Shown here one piece after another: positions 21,094-31,949 of a stretch of DNA of 64,000 nt; position 1 is the stretch's first letter, and each line of letters starts with the position of its first letter. The stretch comes from Aaosphaeria pasadenensis (lineage: Eukaryota > Ascomycota > Dothideomycetes > Pleosporales). The stretch spans positions 744,001 through 808,000 of the forward strand of contig JAKLMB010000005.1 of the NCBI GenBank assembly GCA_022813625.1, in the 5' to 3' direction. Below the pieces are notes generated by a model that made no database searches, was not told where the DNA came from, and worked only from the letters and a program-made list of their open reading frames with translations. The position numbers and the translations under genes were made by a program.

Positions 21094-21868
21094 AAATCTG
21101 TCTGACTGAAATGATATCAGGAATGGGAAAATGAAAAAATGTAGCAATGCACAAATCATCATAGACGGGGTTTCGTGTGCATGTGAAAAGAATGCACATT
21201 AGATAAACAGATACCATCATCAAAGTAGATAGTAGCCTTGTTTTTAATCTTGGTAAACTTTCTTCGAACAAAAGAGACATGACATGATCTGACATGATAT
21301 TCAAACCGAGTGCCTGCTAGCTACTACTATTGCTACTGATAAGCAGCAGTAGTATGATTCATTCACCGAAGACAAGATCTCAAAATCATCACAAAGACGA
21401 CAAAAAGGAATGAAGTAGTACATGCAATTCATTTGGTATATTCAGCCACAGGCGGCATTGGAAAAACCCATGCAATCCCGCCCCCAATAACGCCACCCTG
21501 ATCATCTTCCAGTCCCATCGTGCACAGGAGCAACGCTTGCGGTACACTGCTCAACAATGTACCCAAGCAATCCGAACAGCATGAGGTAGGAGACACTCAG
21601 CACCAGCAATCCCGTCATGATCATGATATCCTGCCTAACACCCCGAACCGTATTGATGCCCATGTTCACGCTGAAGAACATAATACATGAAATCCCGCTT
21701 TTGAACGCCGTGATAATGCTGATACAAGACCTGAAAGGTCGGAAAAGGAAATGTGACACCGTTGTAATCATGCCTCGCTCATGCAAACTGCGACCGGTTA
21801 ACTGACCGTTTAGCATGAGCCTTACAAGGGGTGGTGGAGTTGTGTTGAGCTGTCTGATGCAGACTCAC
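21094..21868. other. Intergenic between CCT1 and RhoGEF 3' ends
   Basis: Convergent gene ends, AT-rich. Apart from the doubtful small membrane frame at 21502-21816, listed separately, no gene is visible. Confidence 0.4.
21502..21816 (-). CDS. Doubtful small membrane protein
   Basis: A 104-codon frame with two hydrophobic stretches, around CISIITAFKSGISCIMFF and MIMTGLLVLSVSYLMLFGLL. A possible branch site and acceptor (CTAAAC..GGTCAG) lies at its start and another (TTTCAG) inside, so it could be an exon of a gene read on this strand, although no upstream partner exon was found before the RhoGEF stop at 21869. No family recognised. It may be a real short gene, a relic or chance. Confidence 0.2.
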   Translation of the reverse strand: MLNGQLTGRSLHERGMITTVSHFLFRPFRSCISIITAFKSGISCIMFFSVNMGINTVRGVRQDIMIMTGLLVLSVSYLMLFGLLGYIVEQCTASVAPVHDGTGR

Positions 21869-24800
21869 TCACTCCCTGAGTTGTGCCTTGAGGCCAGCAA
21901 CCTCCCGCTTCAGCCTTGCGTTCTCCTTCCGCAAGCGTGCTGCCTCCTCCTCGCTGGCCTTCATCCTGCGGTCGACTTCTTCGTTGCCCTTGCCCTTGCG
22001 CACGGCACGCTCTACTTTCTCAAGCTCCTCGTTGAAACGAGCGTATAGAGCCTCATTCTCAGCATTCATATCGCGGTACAGCTGGTCGAGATGCTTGGCA
22101 CGAGCTTCCGAGACTTGAAGGGAAGAGGTGACATCGTTAGAGATTGTGGTAGACCGGAGTTGCAAAGCATCTAACGTTGTCTTTAAGTGCTTCTCTAGAT
22201 TCGTAATGCGTGACTCGAGGCTTCTATTAGATCCAGAGGCAGATGCAGATGGCGGGGCAGAAGTCTGGGTTGTGAGTCTGGGAACGCTACGCGCAGAAAG
22301 CTCATGGCCGATAGCACTGAGCTCGTTTTGTAGATCCTTCGATGCCGTCTCAACATCACGCTGCTGGGTCTGCAGGCGTTCCCTTAGCTTCTGGGGTGAT
22401 TGCATCTTCAGTCTCTTAGGTGGACTGGCAGATGCACCTGCTTTGGTAGGCGACCGGGGTGTCGAGGGCGGTATCTTGACGGTGTTACCAGATGTAGGGC
22501 GCTCTGATAACCCAGACCCCGTAGGCTTGAGCATTGGAATGCCCGTCACAGACTCCGTTCGTTTCTTAGTAGGGCTATACGACTTGATCGTCACCTCGTC
22601 CGGCTTGACCATCTTTTCAGGGCTAGTAACTGACTTGGGTCGAACAGTGGGACGGTCGAGAGCGACTGCTGGGGAGTTCTCCTTACGAATGGGCGAACCC
22701 AATCGCAGCATTGGGGATCCGAGTCTCGATGTTGGCGTGGGAATGGACGAATGCTTGACTGGTGACGGAGTATTGCGAGACGGCGTATGAGGTGAAGCGC
22801 TGCTTTGTCGTGCATTGACCTGGGAAGAGTCTGCTCGACGAGGTGTCTGAGGGGACCAGGTGGGTGTGTGATCGGCAGTCTGCAAAGTCTTTAGATCACT
22901 GAGAGAAGAACGACGTTTCTTGCGGGGAGGTCCATTCGACGGTACCTCTCCAATAACACCCAAAGTTCCCAAAAACGACCTGCCATGTGGGCTGGGCTGA
23001 CCTTCAAAAGGAAAGGCGCCTAGGACTGTCGGGCGGTCGCGGGACGATGGCCGTTTCGGCGAGAGACGTAGGTTCATATCTGTGGAGTTGGAACGACCTA
23101 GAGAAGCAGGTCCTGCTTTTGAGATACTAGATGGCTGGTTGTCCATGCCATGATCATTCTTGCTCAGAGAGCGCCACAGCGAACCAACCTTGGACGTGCT
23201 CTCAGACTTGCTGTTCTCCCTCGTTAGAGTTGACAGGCCAAACCGTTTCCTCAAGGAAGTATTCGAGTTGATGGATCCAGCTGCGGCAGAGCGAGTCTTC
23301 GAATCGACCGATCCAAAGTTTGGAGTATTGACGCCGCTTGTCTGTGGCGCGAATAAAGCATCGTTATCTTGGATCAAGCGATCGATCAAAGATATGAATC
23401 CCGCGGCATCGCCGTCCGGGACAAGCATTTCAGCAAAAGCTGCTGTCAGAATGCCTCGGTCACCATCATTACTTGTGCCGTCAAGCAAGTCAGCCAAAAG
23501 TTTGATGATCGCACGTATAGAGCGTTGATTCTGGGGAGCCATCTCGTTCAAGGTAGTACGGAAGAACTCTTCAAATTCTCCCGGGTACATGCTGTCAGAT
23601 TTGTGCTGTAGAGACACGAGCGTGGGTAGAGAGACCACTGGGCCCATCTTCTCCCTCCAAGCAATCTTCAAGAACTTCTCAAAGGCCGCGAATAGGACGT
23701 CGACGGAAGAATGAGCCGCTGTATCGATGTTTGAAGGGTTTTCTAGGAGCGAATTGTACACTTCGTTGACCAAAAGCTCATCTGCGACAACTCTAGCTCG
23801 AACAGACCTGCCAACAATGTTTCCCTTCCGGGCATGTATTGCCAAAAGAAGTGTGGCCATAGTCTCTTCTAGCTTTGACAATGAGTCTGTTGGTGTAGCG
23901 GCCGCATTGAATGAAACAGACTTGCTTGAAGACGTAGGCCGCGAGAGCTCGCCATCCCTACTATGCGTCCTTGTGGGTGCTGGCTGGAGTGGAGGTGCCA
24001 TTCGGGAGAGGTCTCCCAGAGATGGTGGATTGCGTTGAAGCCTGCGAGACCCTCCATCTCTGCCTACACTTGCGCCGAAAAGACTGGACAGCATCTTGAC
24101 AGGTGAATGTGGCCGGCTCTTACTGTCTTGTCGCTCGTCCATATCCTCAATCTCTAGGCGAAGAGCCTTAAGTATCTGTGAATTCTTGAAAAGGTACGCT
24201 TCAGAGAGGGAAGTATTCCTAATGTTGTTCCGCAGCTGAAAGTAATTTGCCAATCTCTTCGTCATCACCGGCTGGAACTCTACGCTCGTGAGCTTGTCCC
24301 TGGCATTGTAGTCATTCGCACCCCTGGTTTCGATGAGGAAGAGCCCGTCCTGAAGAACGGAGATGGAGATCGTCATCTCAATGCCATTGTCATGCACTTG
24401 GAGGGGCTCGGGCATTTTCGATGGTTCTACGAGGATCTGGACTTTTGCGGGCTCTCTACGACCCTCGACGGTGTTTCCAGCAAGATCCTCAGACACGGCA
24501 GAGAAGAGATTCAGGTCGCCAGGAGCACTCCGTACTTCCCATTTGTAGCTCTCCCTCTCATCCTCTGGGTACCGGCCCTCCACCCTGGCTTTGACGATTT
24601 CTTCTACACATCTATGCACCTTGCCTTCGTATGGACCCTGGAGGCATAACATGCGGATGCCAATGTTTTGTCGATCTCGGCTTCTGGGTCGTCCTGGCTG
24701 ACTCGAGGTTGGCGTAGGAGATATCAATTGAAGGATGTTGCCATCTGAATGCTCGCTGAGGGAGACATCGCAAAGCTTCAATTGTTGGTGGAAGATGAGC

Positions 24801-26467
24801 TCCGCAGAAGAAGAAGTTGATTCGCCGAATTTGGGGGTATCGAGATCACTCATGACGCTTCGTGCAGTCACCGTCGACCCATTAGGTTTATGCAACAAAA
24901 CCAGATGGCTCGTAAAGAGGAGCATAATGCCCGAGGTGGTTCCTGGACCACTCAGATCACCGTGGTATGGTGGGGAGAGTTCGACGAAGTCGATTGCGGT
25001 GATCAAGCGGCCTGGTGGATGGAACGACGGCGGCCATGAAAATACCATCTTGCGCAGACGGTCGAAGACCTTGATCTGCTGTGCACTGGGCCCGTCCCTC
25101 GAACATATTTCGGAAATGATATCCCTGGCCTTGAGGAAGACTTTGATCGCTGGATGCCGGACAGGAAGTTGCTTCACGATGTTGTCGATGTAAAGATTGT
25201 ATCGCGGAAGGCGCTGCACTGGTTCAATTAGCAGTGATGTGAGCCGCTGCTCCCCGGTTTCGTGAATTCTCTTGGAGAAACTGGAGCCGGTGTCTTTCAT
25301 GAAGACTTTCAAGAATTGTGAAAAGTCTCCATGGGCACTGATATAGTCAGTGTAACAATCTTCAAACTGGGGAAACCACTCCAGCAGAGCCTTGCCCACG
25401 GCTAGGGCACCGGTGACATCTGGCGGGTCTTTCTGTCCACGCAACGGGGCGACGAATATGTCATCATTGGCGTTCTCAATATCTTGGATGGCGTCATTCT
25501 CTGTTTCTTCGAGGACGTTGCGAATGGCCTCTAGAAAACCATGGTTGACTTCAAGGATCTTGTCGAGACTGGGAGGGAAAAGGCCTTTCAGAGCTTGTTC
25601 GGTCGGGCTCGTGCTGCTTGGGTTCCTCGCTTTTGCCTTCTGCCGGAAATCAACCGCCACATTATGAATCAGATCATCGATTTTGCTAACGTAGTTCTCC
25701 TCAGTATCCAGTAACTCGCACATCTCGCGCCGGAGGTTTTCCTTGTTCTTCCTTGAGAATGACTGCGATCGGTTGAGAGCAGTTGGTTTGGAAGGTGCGC
25801 GCCGCAACTTTGATGTAGGTAGAAAAGCTGCTTCCCCGAACAACTTGATGACGGGAGCATATGCGCCGTAACGCTGTTGAAGGATGTCATCTTCTGTTTC
25901 GTCAAACTGCGCGGATTCCCGAATCTCCAACTTTTGCATGGTGCCTTGAGGGAGAACAATGTCCACGTCCAACCAAGACAATGTCTGCTCACCAAGAGCA
26001 TGCCGAACATCCACTATGATATCTCCAACATTCTCCACTTTGACCATGCGCGCGGCAACCATGGCTGCGTGTGCTTCCGTGAATAGAGTGGGCGCGGAGG
26101 GCAGCCGCGCCATGGTGCCGTATTGTTTCTCCCAAACATCTTTTATGGAGTCTGGAAGTTCGACAAAGTATTTGTACAGACTGAAGGCGAGGCCTCGACA
26201 GATCTCGTCACCTTGCTCCTCGCGAGGCAGGCAGGTGACGGCGGAATAGAAGGGTGCAGTTGGCGATATGATTAGACGGGCAAAATTCTGTAGGCCTGCA
26301 GGGGTGAAGATGTGCGCCTGGATGCGCGAGTGCGTGGCGTGTGTGGAGGTTGACGTTGGGCCGTAGAAGATCAACACTGGAGAGTTGGATAGCAGCTCAT
26401 CGGTGGTATAGAAAAGAGAGAGGTCGCCAGGGGACAGAGCCGCTGGCTCTGGATTTATGAGGACCAT
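21869..26467 (-). CDS. Rho guanine nucleotide exchange factor, Bud3-like, with RhoGAP-like region
   Basis: Single open frame of 1532 residues. A Dbl-homology domain at about residues 245-460 has its CR1 helix (LRREMCELLDTEENYVSKI) and the CR3 signature SLLIEPVQRLPRYNLYIDNI. A long conserved-looking N-terminal region starting MVLINPEPAALSPGDLSLFY precedes it, the arrangement of filamentous-fungal Bud3 proteins, which activate Rho4 at septation sites; the Bud3 assignment is from memory and tentative. Residues about 864-1020 read like a RhoGAP helical fold (FLKIAWREKMGPVVSLPTLV, then EMAPQNQRSIRAIIKLLADL), but the usual Gly-Ile-Phe-Arg arginine-finger motif is not evident. Residues 1030-1400 are Ser/Pro-rich, with repeated SP and TP sites. 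The last 120 residues form a coiled coil ending ARLKREVAGLKAQLRE. Cytoplasmic or cortical; no signal peptide. Confidence 0.85.
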   Translation of the reverse strand: MVLINPEPAALSPGDLSLFYTTDELLSNSPVLIFYGPTSTSTHATHSRIQAHIFTPAGLQNFARLIISPTAPFYSAVTCLPREEQGDEICRGLAFSLYKYFVELPDSIKDVWEKQYGTMARLPSAPTLFTEAHAAMVAARMVKVENVGDIIVDVRHALGEQTLSWLDVDIVLPQGTMQKLEIRESAQFDETEDDILQQRYGAYAPVIKLFGEAAFLPTSKLRRAPSKPTALNRSQSFSRKNKENLRREMCELLDTEENYVSKIDDLIHNVAVDFRQKAKARNPSSTSPTEQALKGLFPPSLDKILEVNHGFLEAIRNVLEETENDAIQDIENANDDIFVAPLRGQKDPPDVTGALAVGKALLEWFPQFEDCYTDYISAHGDFSQFLKVFMKDTGSSFSKRIHETGEQRLTSLLIEPVQRLPRYNLYIDNIVKQLPVRHPAIKVFLKARDIISEICSRDGPSAQQIKVFDRLRKMVFSWPPSFHPPGRLITAIDFVELSPPYHGDLSGPGTTSGIMLLFTSHLVLLHKPNGSTVTARSVMSDLDTPKFGESTSSSAELIFHQQLKLCDVSLSEHSDGNILQLISPTPTSSQPGRPRSRDRQNIGIRMLCLQGPYEGKVHRCVEEIVKARVEGRYPEDERESYKWEVRSAPGDLNLFSAVSEDLAGNTVEGRREPAKVQILVEPSKMPEPLQVHDNGIEMTISISVLQDGLFLIETRGANDYNARDKLTSVEFQPVMTKRLANYFQLRNNIRNTSLSEAYLFKNSQILKALRLEIEDMDERQDSKSRPHSPVKMLSSLFGASVGRDGGSRRLQRNPPSLGDLSRMAPPLQPAPTRTHSRDGELSRPTSSSKSVSFNAAATPTDSLSKLEETMATLLLAIHARKGNIVGRSVRARVVADELLVNEVYNSLLENPSNIDTAAHSSVDVLFAAFEKFLKIAWREKMGPVVSLPTLVSLQHKSDSMYPGEFEEFFRTTLNEMAPQNQRSIRAIIKLLADLLDGTSNDGDRGILTAAFAEMLVPDGDAAGFISLIDRLIQDNDALFAPQTSGVNTPNFGSVDSKTRSAAAGSINSNTSLRKRFGLSTLTRENSKSESTSKVGSLWRSLSKNDHGMDNQPSSISKAGPASLGRSNSTDMNLRLSPKRPSSRDRPTVLGAFPFEGQPSPHGRSFLGTLGVIGEVPSNGPPRKKRRSSLSDLKTLQTADHTPTWSPQTPRRADSSQVNARQSSASPHTPSRNTPSPVKHSSIPTPTSRLGSPMLRLGSPIRKENSPAVALDRPTVRPKSVTSPEKMVKPDEVTIKSYSPTKKRTESVTGIPMLKPTGSGLSERPTSGNTVKIPPSTPRSPTKAGASASPPKRLKMQSPQKLRERLQTQQRDVETASKDLQNELSAIGHELSARSVPRLTTQTSAPPSASASGSNRSLESRITNLEKHLKTTLDALQLRSTTISNDVTSSLQVSEARAKHLDQLYRDMNAENEALYARFNEELEKVERAVRKGKGNEEVDRRMKASEEEAARLRKENARLKREVAGLKAQLRE

Positions 26468-27443
26468 GATTGAAGGTATTGAGCACGTGTGAAAGAGTGA
26501 CGGAGTTGGACAAGTAAATTAGGTATGCAGGTTGGTATGGTTGGTGGGAACAGGTCGTCGAGGCCGTTCAGAACATGGCGCGCACAAAGCGAATGACAAT
26601 AGTGAGCGAACACTCGTTAAGGCGCCATGCGAATAGGCGGAGGGAAGTCGTGGAGGAAGCGAAGAGGGAGGTGGAGGAGGGGATGAAAAGGTGGACGCGG
26701 TGGTGGTGGTGGTGTTGAGGCGGTTGTTGTTGTTGTGATGGTGAAATTGTTGCGGGCGGAGTAAGTACAGCGAGAGCTGTCGTGGAAGTGTAAACAAACG
26801 GGAAGGAGAGCAGCAACTGCGACCACAACCACGACCTACATGCACTAATTAGGTGGCGTACTTGAGACAAGATGCACAGCAGCAAGTAGTGCACAGCGAT
26901 TAGTCGTTAAACAGGAATCAGAAGATGCAAAACCCAGATGCGCTGCAACGGTCAGGTCCTGTTTTCTGCGGCCAAGCGCAGGTCGAATTGGAGGGCTTAC
27001 GACGGTGCTACCAATAGCGACAAGTGCGACAGTGATAGACGGGGGGTTCCCAGTTATATCATCATGTCGTGTTCTATCTTTGGGATCAGCCAATTCTTCG
27101 ATGCCTTCCCGAAGGTATGTTGATTAGATAGAGAATTGGTTCTACTCCTTGCAGTTCAGTTCCAATCAATTGGCGCGCGTAACTCCTCCTTACACAATGT
27201 ATAATGTATATGTAGTGTATTATGGTAGTAAATAGTTGGTGACGCGGGCGCGCTTGCGGAGGCGGAGGCGGAAGAGCGACGAGGGACCTGGCGCCGATCT
27301 CCCTCAAATCTCGACAATCTCAACCCCTCACAAAACAACAAAACAACAAACAACACGAATACTTCCGTACATACGAAAACACCAATCCATAGGCATACAT
27401 ATACACGCGCATAACAAACACGTACTACATCAATCCAGCTCGC
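26468..27443. promoter_or_regulatory. Divergent promoter, RhoGEF and DCC1
   Basis: A 976-base gap between two head-to-head genes. It contains a GGTGGTGGTGGTGGTG/GTTGTTGTTGTTG microsatellite at about 26700-26735. No gene is seen; short frames here are low-complexity readings of that satellite. Confidence 0.45.
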
Positions 27444-28579
27444 ATGGCAACCCAGCTCGACGAGGGCGCCGTCCCTTTTGCAATTTCCCACGAGCTTCAA
27501 CAATTCCGTCTGCTCGAGCTGCCACCAGAAATTGTTGAGCTTATAGACTCTCCCAGCCCGCCCCAGTACGTCCTTATCCAGCCGTTTCCTCCTCCTCGAT
27601 CCGATTCTTCTTCGGTGCACATTACCTAGGCTAATCCTCTTACGCGTGTGGCTCTAGACTCTGCATCAAGTCGCAGGTACCGCCCTCCGATCCGAATGCG
27701 CCAAACGCGAAAGCAGCGTATGCAGTGCTCTGCACCCCCAACAAGACCTTCCAACTGAGACAGGTCCAGACGTCCAATTCCGTCTTCATCACCCAGCCCA
27801 CCGCCCTTGCACCCCCTCTCGACCATGGCAACGACATACCGGTCCCTACCACCCAGGCAATTGCGTCATGCACTACAACCCTAGAGCTGCATCCCGTTGC
27901 TGTTTCTCCTGCGTCAACGCTGGAGGAACTCTTGCCCGTATACGACATCGTGGATGGAGAGGTCGATGCAATTGGCAATGCAGGTACCAAGGCTAGCATC
28001 CTCGAACACATCCCGCTCTCGGAAGGACAATTCGATCAAGGGTGGATCGAGGTTTTGGCTTTCGAGGTTGGCGGTCATTCCTACAGACCGACCGCAAACA
28101 CTACCACACAAGTCTGGAAATCAATCGTCGCTGCTGCGCTTGCGGAGGGTGTGAAGCTTGACACACAGTTCTTGACCCAGGACATTGCGAAGTTGGTGGC
28201 AGAAGAGGGATTCCCAGGTGGCCTGGCCGCTACCATCTGCAAACATCTGTCGACTGCTAACCAAGATCTCAATGGGCCATGGTCATGTCTTGATCGAGCC
28301 AAGACAGTGCGATTTGTGGGAACGAAGTTGCTCCAGGCACGAGCAGGATCTTCCAGCTACACCCTCCTAGATTTCCTGGAGACATGGAAGGAGAACCTCC
28401 CTCAGGCATGGCACTCGGACGTCAAGTTGAGCGCGATTGAAGGAGCGTACGACCAGCCCACTACAAGCACAATCACCGCAAAGGGAGCAGCACTCCGAGC
28501 AGCACAAACCGAGAAACCAGGCACGAAAGCTTCCGCCCGCAAATGGCACGAAAAGTTCGGAAAGATGCGAAAGCGATGA
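27444..28579 (+). CDS. DCC1: Sister chromatid cohesion protein DCC1
   Basis: Probable DCC1, a subunit of the Ctf18-Dcc1-Ctf8 alternative RFC clamp loader used in cohesion and replication. Exons are 27444-27565 and 27658-28579 (GTACGT donor, CTCTAG acceptor), giving 347 residues. The N-terminus contains RLLELPPEIVELIDSPSPPQ, followed by LCIKS and the family block AYAVLCTPNKTFQLRQVQTS and NSVFI, then a central helical part and C-terminal winged-helix-like sequence. The C-terminus is basic (ASARKWHEKFGKMRKR). DCC1 proteins are similar in length. It is nuclear by family. Recognition rests mainly on the VLCT..KTFxLRxVxTSNS block; a profile search would settle it. Confidence 0.8.
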
Positions 28580-28642
28580 AGCATAGAAAAACAATCTGGG
28601 TATATTCATTCTAACGCACAATACCGCGTACGCCTCAACCTC

Positions 28643-29425
28643 TCACATCGGCATCCTCCTCATCTCCTCCAACGACCAATACTTCCTCATATTCTCCGCA
28701 CCCAACTGCGCCACCTCATCATCAAGATGCTGCCACAGCACCTCCCCAAACCCCTCCATAATCTCCTTCAACTCCCCCAACCTTAACTCGCTCTCCCCAC
28801 TCTGACACTTCAACAAATACTCCTCCAGCCGATCCAACCCCTTGTGGATCTGCTTATGCTGCGTCAGGAGCTCCAACTCCTTGCGGAACGCAGGCATCTT
28901 CTTCGCCAGCACGGGGAATATGTGCTTCTCCTCGATCGTGTGGTGCATGGTGAGATGATGGCACAGCTGCAGGCCCATCCCGATGAACTGCCGCATCGAG
29001 AGGTTCTTGGGCCGCTTGTTGGTATCGCACGCGGTCATTAGCGTCGTCCAGGTCGCGCGGAAGTGGTTGTGGAAGTAGTCCATGTGCTCGGCCATGTGGT
29101 TGTAGGCGCGGAAATCCGCTGGAGAGAGTTTGGGGAGCGGTTGCTCCTGGGATGCTGGGGATGTCGATGCTGTTGGTGCTGTGTGGCGTTTGTCTGGCTG
29201 TTCGGTTTCTGCAGCGGCGGCACCAGAACAGTGGGGAGGTGTGGAGGCCATGGTCGTCGATGTCCTCAACGCGGTGCTCGTATATGTAAATGGTAGCTTT
29301 CGATTATGAACCGTAGATGCAGGACGCGCGACGATGCTGGAACAATATCGCACCGACACAAAGCTCCTTCGAATCAATGACCTCGAAATCAGAGTTTCTG
29401 CTCCCAGCAAAAACCTCATAAGCAA
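28643..29425 (-). CDS. Hemerythrin HHE-domain protein
   Basis: Predicted 260 residues with one hemerythrin/HHE cation-binding four-helix bundle at about 100-240. Candidate iron ligands are in YNHMAEHMDYFHNHF (helix 1), CHHLTMHHTIEEKHIFP (helix 2, with the HxxxE pattern), LLTQHKQIHKGL (helix 3) and LWQHLDDE (helix 4). The first 58 residues are basic and Ser/Arg-rich with no acidic residue apart from Glu10 (starting MLMRFLLGAETLISRSLIRR), which looks like a mitochondrial presequence. Met59, at 29251, is an alternative start that would give a cytosolic form. Fungal members are poorly characterised; roles in iron, oxygen or NO handling are inferred from family. The stop lies 63 bases beyond that of convergent DCC1, so their 3' UTRs probably overlap. 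Confidence 0.85.
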   Translation of the reverse strand: MLMRFLLGAETLISRSLIRRSFVSVRYCSSIVARPASTVHNRKLPFTYTSTALRTSTTMASTPPHCSGAAAAETEQPDKRHTAPTASTSPASQEQPLPKLSPADFRAYNHMAEHMDYFHNHFRATWTTLMTACDTNKRPKNLSMRQFIGMGLQLCHHLTMHHTIEEKHIFPVLAKKMPAFRKELELLTQHKQIHKGLDRLEEYLLKCQSGESELRLGELKEIMEGFGEVLWQHLDDEVAQLGAENMRKYWSLEEMRRMPM

Positions 29426-30342
29426 CTGAACGACCCTATCCCTCGTCCCTCGGAATCCAATTGAAAAGGCGTAGGGTTCTTGTATATGTAGTCAAGACCA
29501 AATCAGCCCAATATATACCTTTTCTGTTGTCCCCAAGAAAATCTAAAACCAAAATTTCAACGTGCAGTCCCTCTCTCCTCGTGTGCCTTCCTATCCTCAA
29601 ATATATAAATACTCAACTAAAAACGACGTACAATCTCTCGTACATAAAACTTATAAAACGCAAGTCTCGCCCTCGTCGAATCGCTCGACCTTTCGTAAGC
29701 ACAAGGGAAGAAAGTATGCGGTGACAAAGCAGATATCCTCGGAACGGGAGTGGCAGATTTGTTCGGATGTTTAGGGTGGGAGGATCCGATTGGGTGTGAC
29801 AAATGCTGCGTTGGGTGGTGGGTGGTGGTATGAGGAGTTCGCATGGAGGTGCAGAAGGGGGGGAGATTGTGTCATGCTTGTCTACTCAATGGTTGTGTGT
29901 GCATGACTGCCAAAGTGTGTATGGAGTACGGAGTACTAGTTGATCGTATGGACTTTTGGAATATTGGATCAAGACATAATCAGATTACAAGTGAGTTCGG
30001 GTGCTTCGCTGGTAAGTTCCGAGGTTCCTTGTCTTCATGTGCTCTCTTTACACTTCGAATTTCTGATACACCTATTCCGAAGTACACAATGCGGACATAA
30101 ATCTAAATGGGAACGATACCAAGATTGTTCGACGAAACAAACACGCCTCCATTGGAAATTCATTGTAAGACAAGGTGTTGGATTGTGAGCTTATACATAT
30201 ATATTTTGAGCTACACTGAGATCGAAGCCTGATCGGAGCGAGTCGACTACAACAACCCAATCCAAGCTCCTTCAACAAAAGAAAGACGTTGCGTAGTCTA
30301 AGAGGGTATCGGTGTCCCACGCACCAAACCCCCAGCAGTAGC
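29426..30342. other. Intergenic, no gene seen
   Basis: A 917-base stretch between a minus-strand gene start and a minus-strand gene end. It holds the hemerythrin promoter and the MATE 3' flank. Short frames are AT-rich and without recognisable content. Confidence 0.45.
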
Positions 30343-31949
30343 TCAATCCTCCCTCTCCTTCGCATCCTCAATCGCCCTCTTCCAACTCGTCAACTTACAA
30401 TACGCGCCCTCTATCCCCGCAATCAACCACGCCCCCGTCACACACCCCGTCCACAGTCCCGCAAGCCCTAGATCCGGCTTTCCGAAGCACAAAAACAGAC
30501 TCAACGGCACCGCGACGACGTAATACACGAACAGATTGACGTACCCGCCAACGGCCTGGCGGCCCAGACCACGCAGGATGCTGTTGGCGAGCGAGGTAAA
30601 CGCGTCGGCGAGCTGGAAGATAGCGATGGCGGGCATGACGCTGACGGCGATGGCGATGACCTCCGGGTCATCGGTGAAGAAGCGGGGGAGGGAGTGCCGG
30701 GCGAGGACGACGATGCCCGCGTTTAGGAGCCCGATGCAGAAGAAGACGAGGACGTAGGTGCGGGTGGCGATGCGGGCGGCTCTGAGGGAGGAGGCGCCGA
30801 CGAGGTTGCCGAGGCGTGTGGATACGGCGACGGAGACGGAGAACGGGATGTGCCACATTACGTTCGAGATGGTCATGCAGAGGCTCTGGGCTGCGAGGTG
30901 CGCGGTCGAGATGTGGGTTACGGAGAAGGTGAGGATGTCGTAGGTTAGCCATTCGGCTTCGACCATGATGATGCCAGCGGCGGAGAGCTTGGCCATAGGG
31001 CCCCAGTTTGAGAAGGCTTCGCGGGAGAAGCCGTTCCAGCAGTCGAGAGCTTCTGGAGCCACGAAGATGATGTAGATGTAAAGGAAAATGGGAAGGAGTG
31101 TGTTGGAGACGACGGTTGCGCATGCGGCGCCAGTCAGACCCCAGTCAAGTGCGAAGACGAAGACGTAGTTGAAAAGCATGTTCAGCGGTGCGCTGAGGAC
31201 GAGTACGAAGAGACTCGCGTTGAAGAGACCCTGGGCCTGGACGAAGCGTTTGCCGGCCTCGAAGACGGCATATCCGGGACAGCTGGCAAGGAGAATCCTA
31301 AGGTATTTTCCAGCCATGAGGGCGAGATGGCGCTCAGGGACCATGGCACTGAGAATGACTCCAGAATTGAACCAGATGGCGCCAATGAAAAGGGTGACTG
31401 TAAGCATGAAAACGATCATCCGCTGGAAGTGGAGGCCGACAAGATCTTTCCTGCCGGAACCGTATGCTTGGGCGCATAATGTGTCGAGGGAGCTGGCGAG
31501 ACCTTCGTACAGTGCATATCCAGTGATGTTAGCAGTCATAGTAGCCAGAGAGACTGCTCCCAGCTCGTCGGTGCCAATGTGGCCAGCGACGAATATGGTG
31601 ACCTTGAAAATGTAAGTAGCTGCTATGAAGTTGAAGTTTATCGATATAACATACCAGGCTGAAGCTATACTGCACATGATGTTAGCATGATTTCTGTTTA
31701 GAGATGCAAAACAAAACTTACCTGGAGCAGATAGGTTATTGTGCATGGGACCGAATACTTGAAAAGCAATCTGGCTTCCTTTCCCATGGTCGTCACAAGT
31801 CCACCTCCAGCTTCATCCCCGATAGTCTCGAGGCCGGCTCCGTCAACAGCGGTGCCATAGCCGTTGGTCTTGACCGTGTGGTCGTGGGGAGAGAGCAGGG
31901 GTTCAGCGAGCCAAGGCTCACGATGCTCTTCGTCCTCATCCATCGCCAA
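30343..31949 (-). CDS. MATE-family efflux transporter
   Basis: Multidrug and toxic compound extrusion transporter, probably exchanging cations for organic substrates at the plasma or vacuolar membrane. Exons are 31949-31722, 31669-31655 (only 15 nt, encoding YSFSL) and 31602-30343, giving 500 residues. The tiny exon is supported because the join restores the family sequence ITYLLQ-YSFSL-VTIFVAGHIG, and it is flanked by TGCAG and GTATGT. Core motifs are GHIGTDELGAVSLATMTANI and TLCAQAYGSGRKDLVGLHFQ. The second lobe has AAQSLCMTISNVMWHIPFSV and RLGNLVGASSLRAARIA. Twelve hydrophobic spans are expected. The N-terminal 60 residues are hydrophilic and acidic, typical of fungal MATE proteins. Substrate unknown. 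Confidence 0.93.

Noticed and set aside
21816..21880. Extension of the RhoGEF through a GTGAGT donor at its stop codon
   Set aside because: The only good downstream acceptor (GGTCAG) gives an immediate TAA in the required phase.
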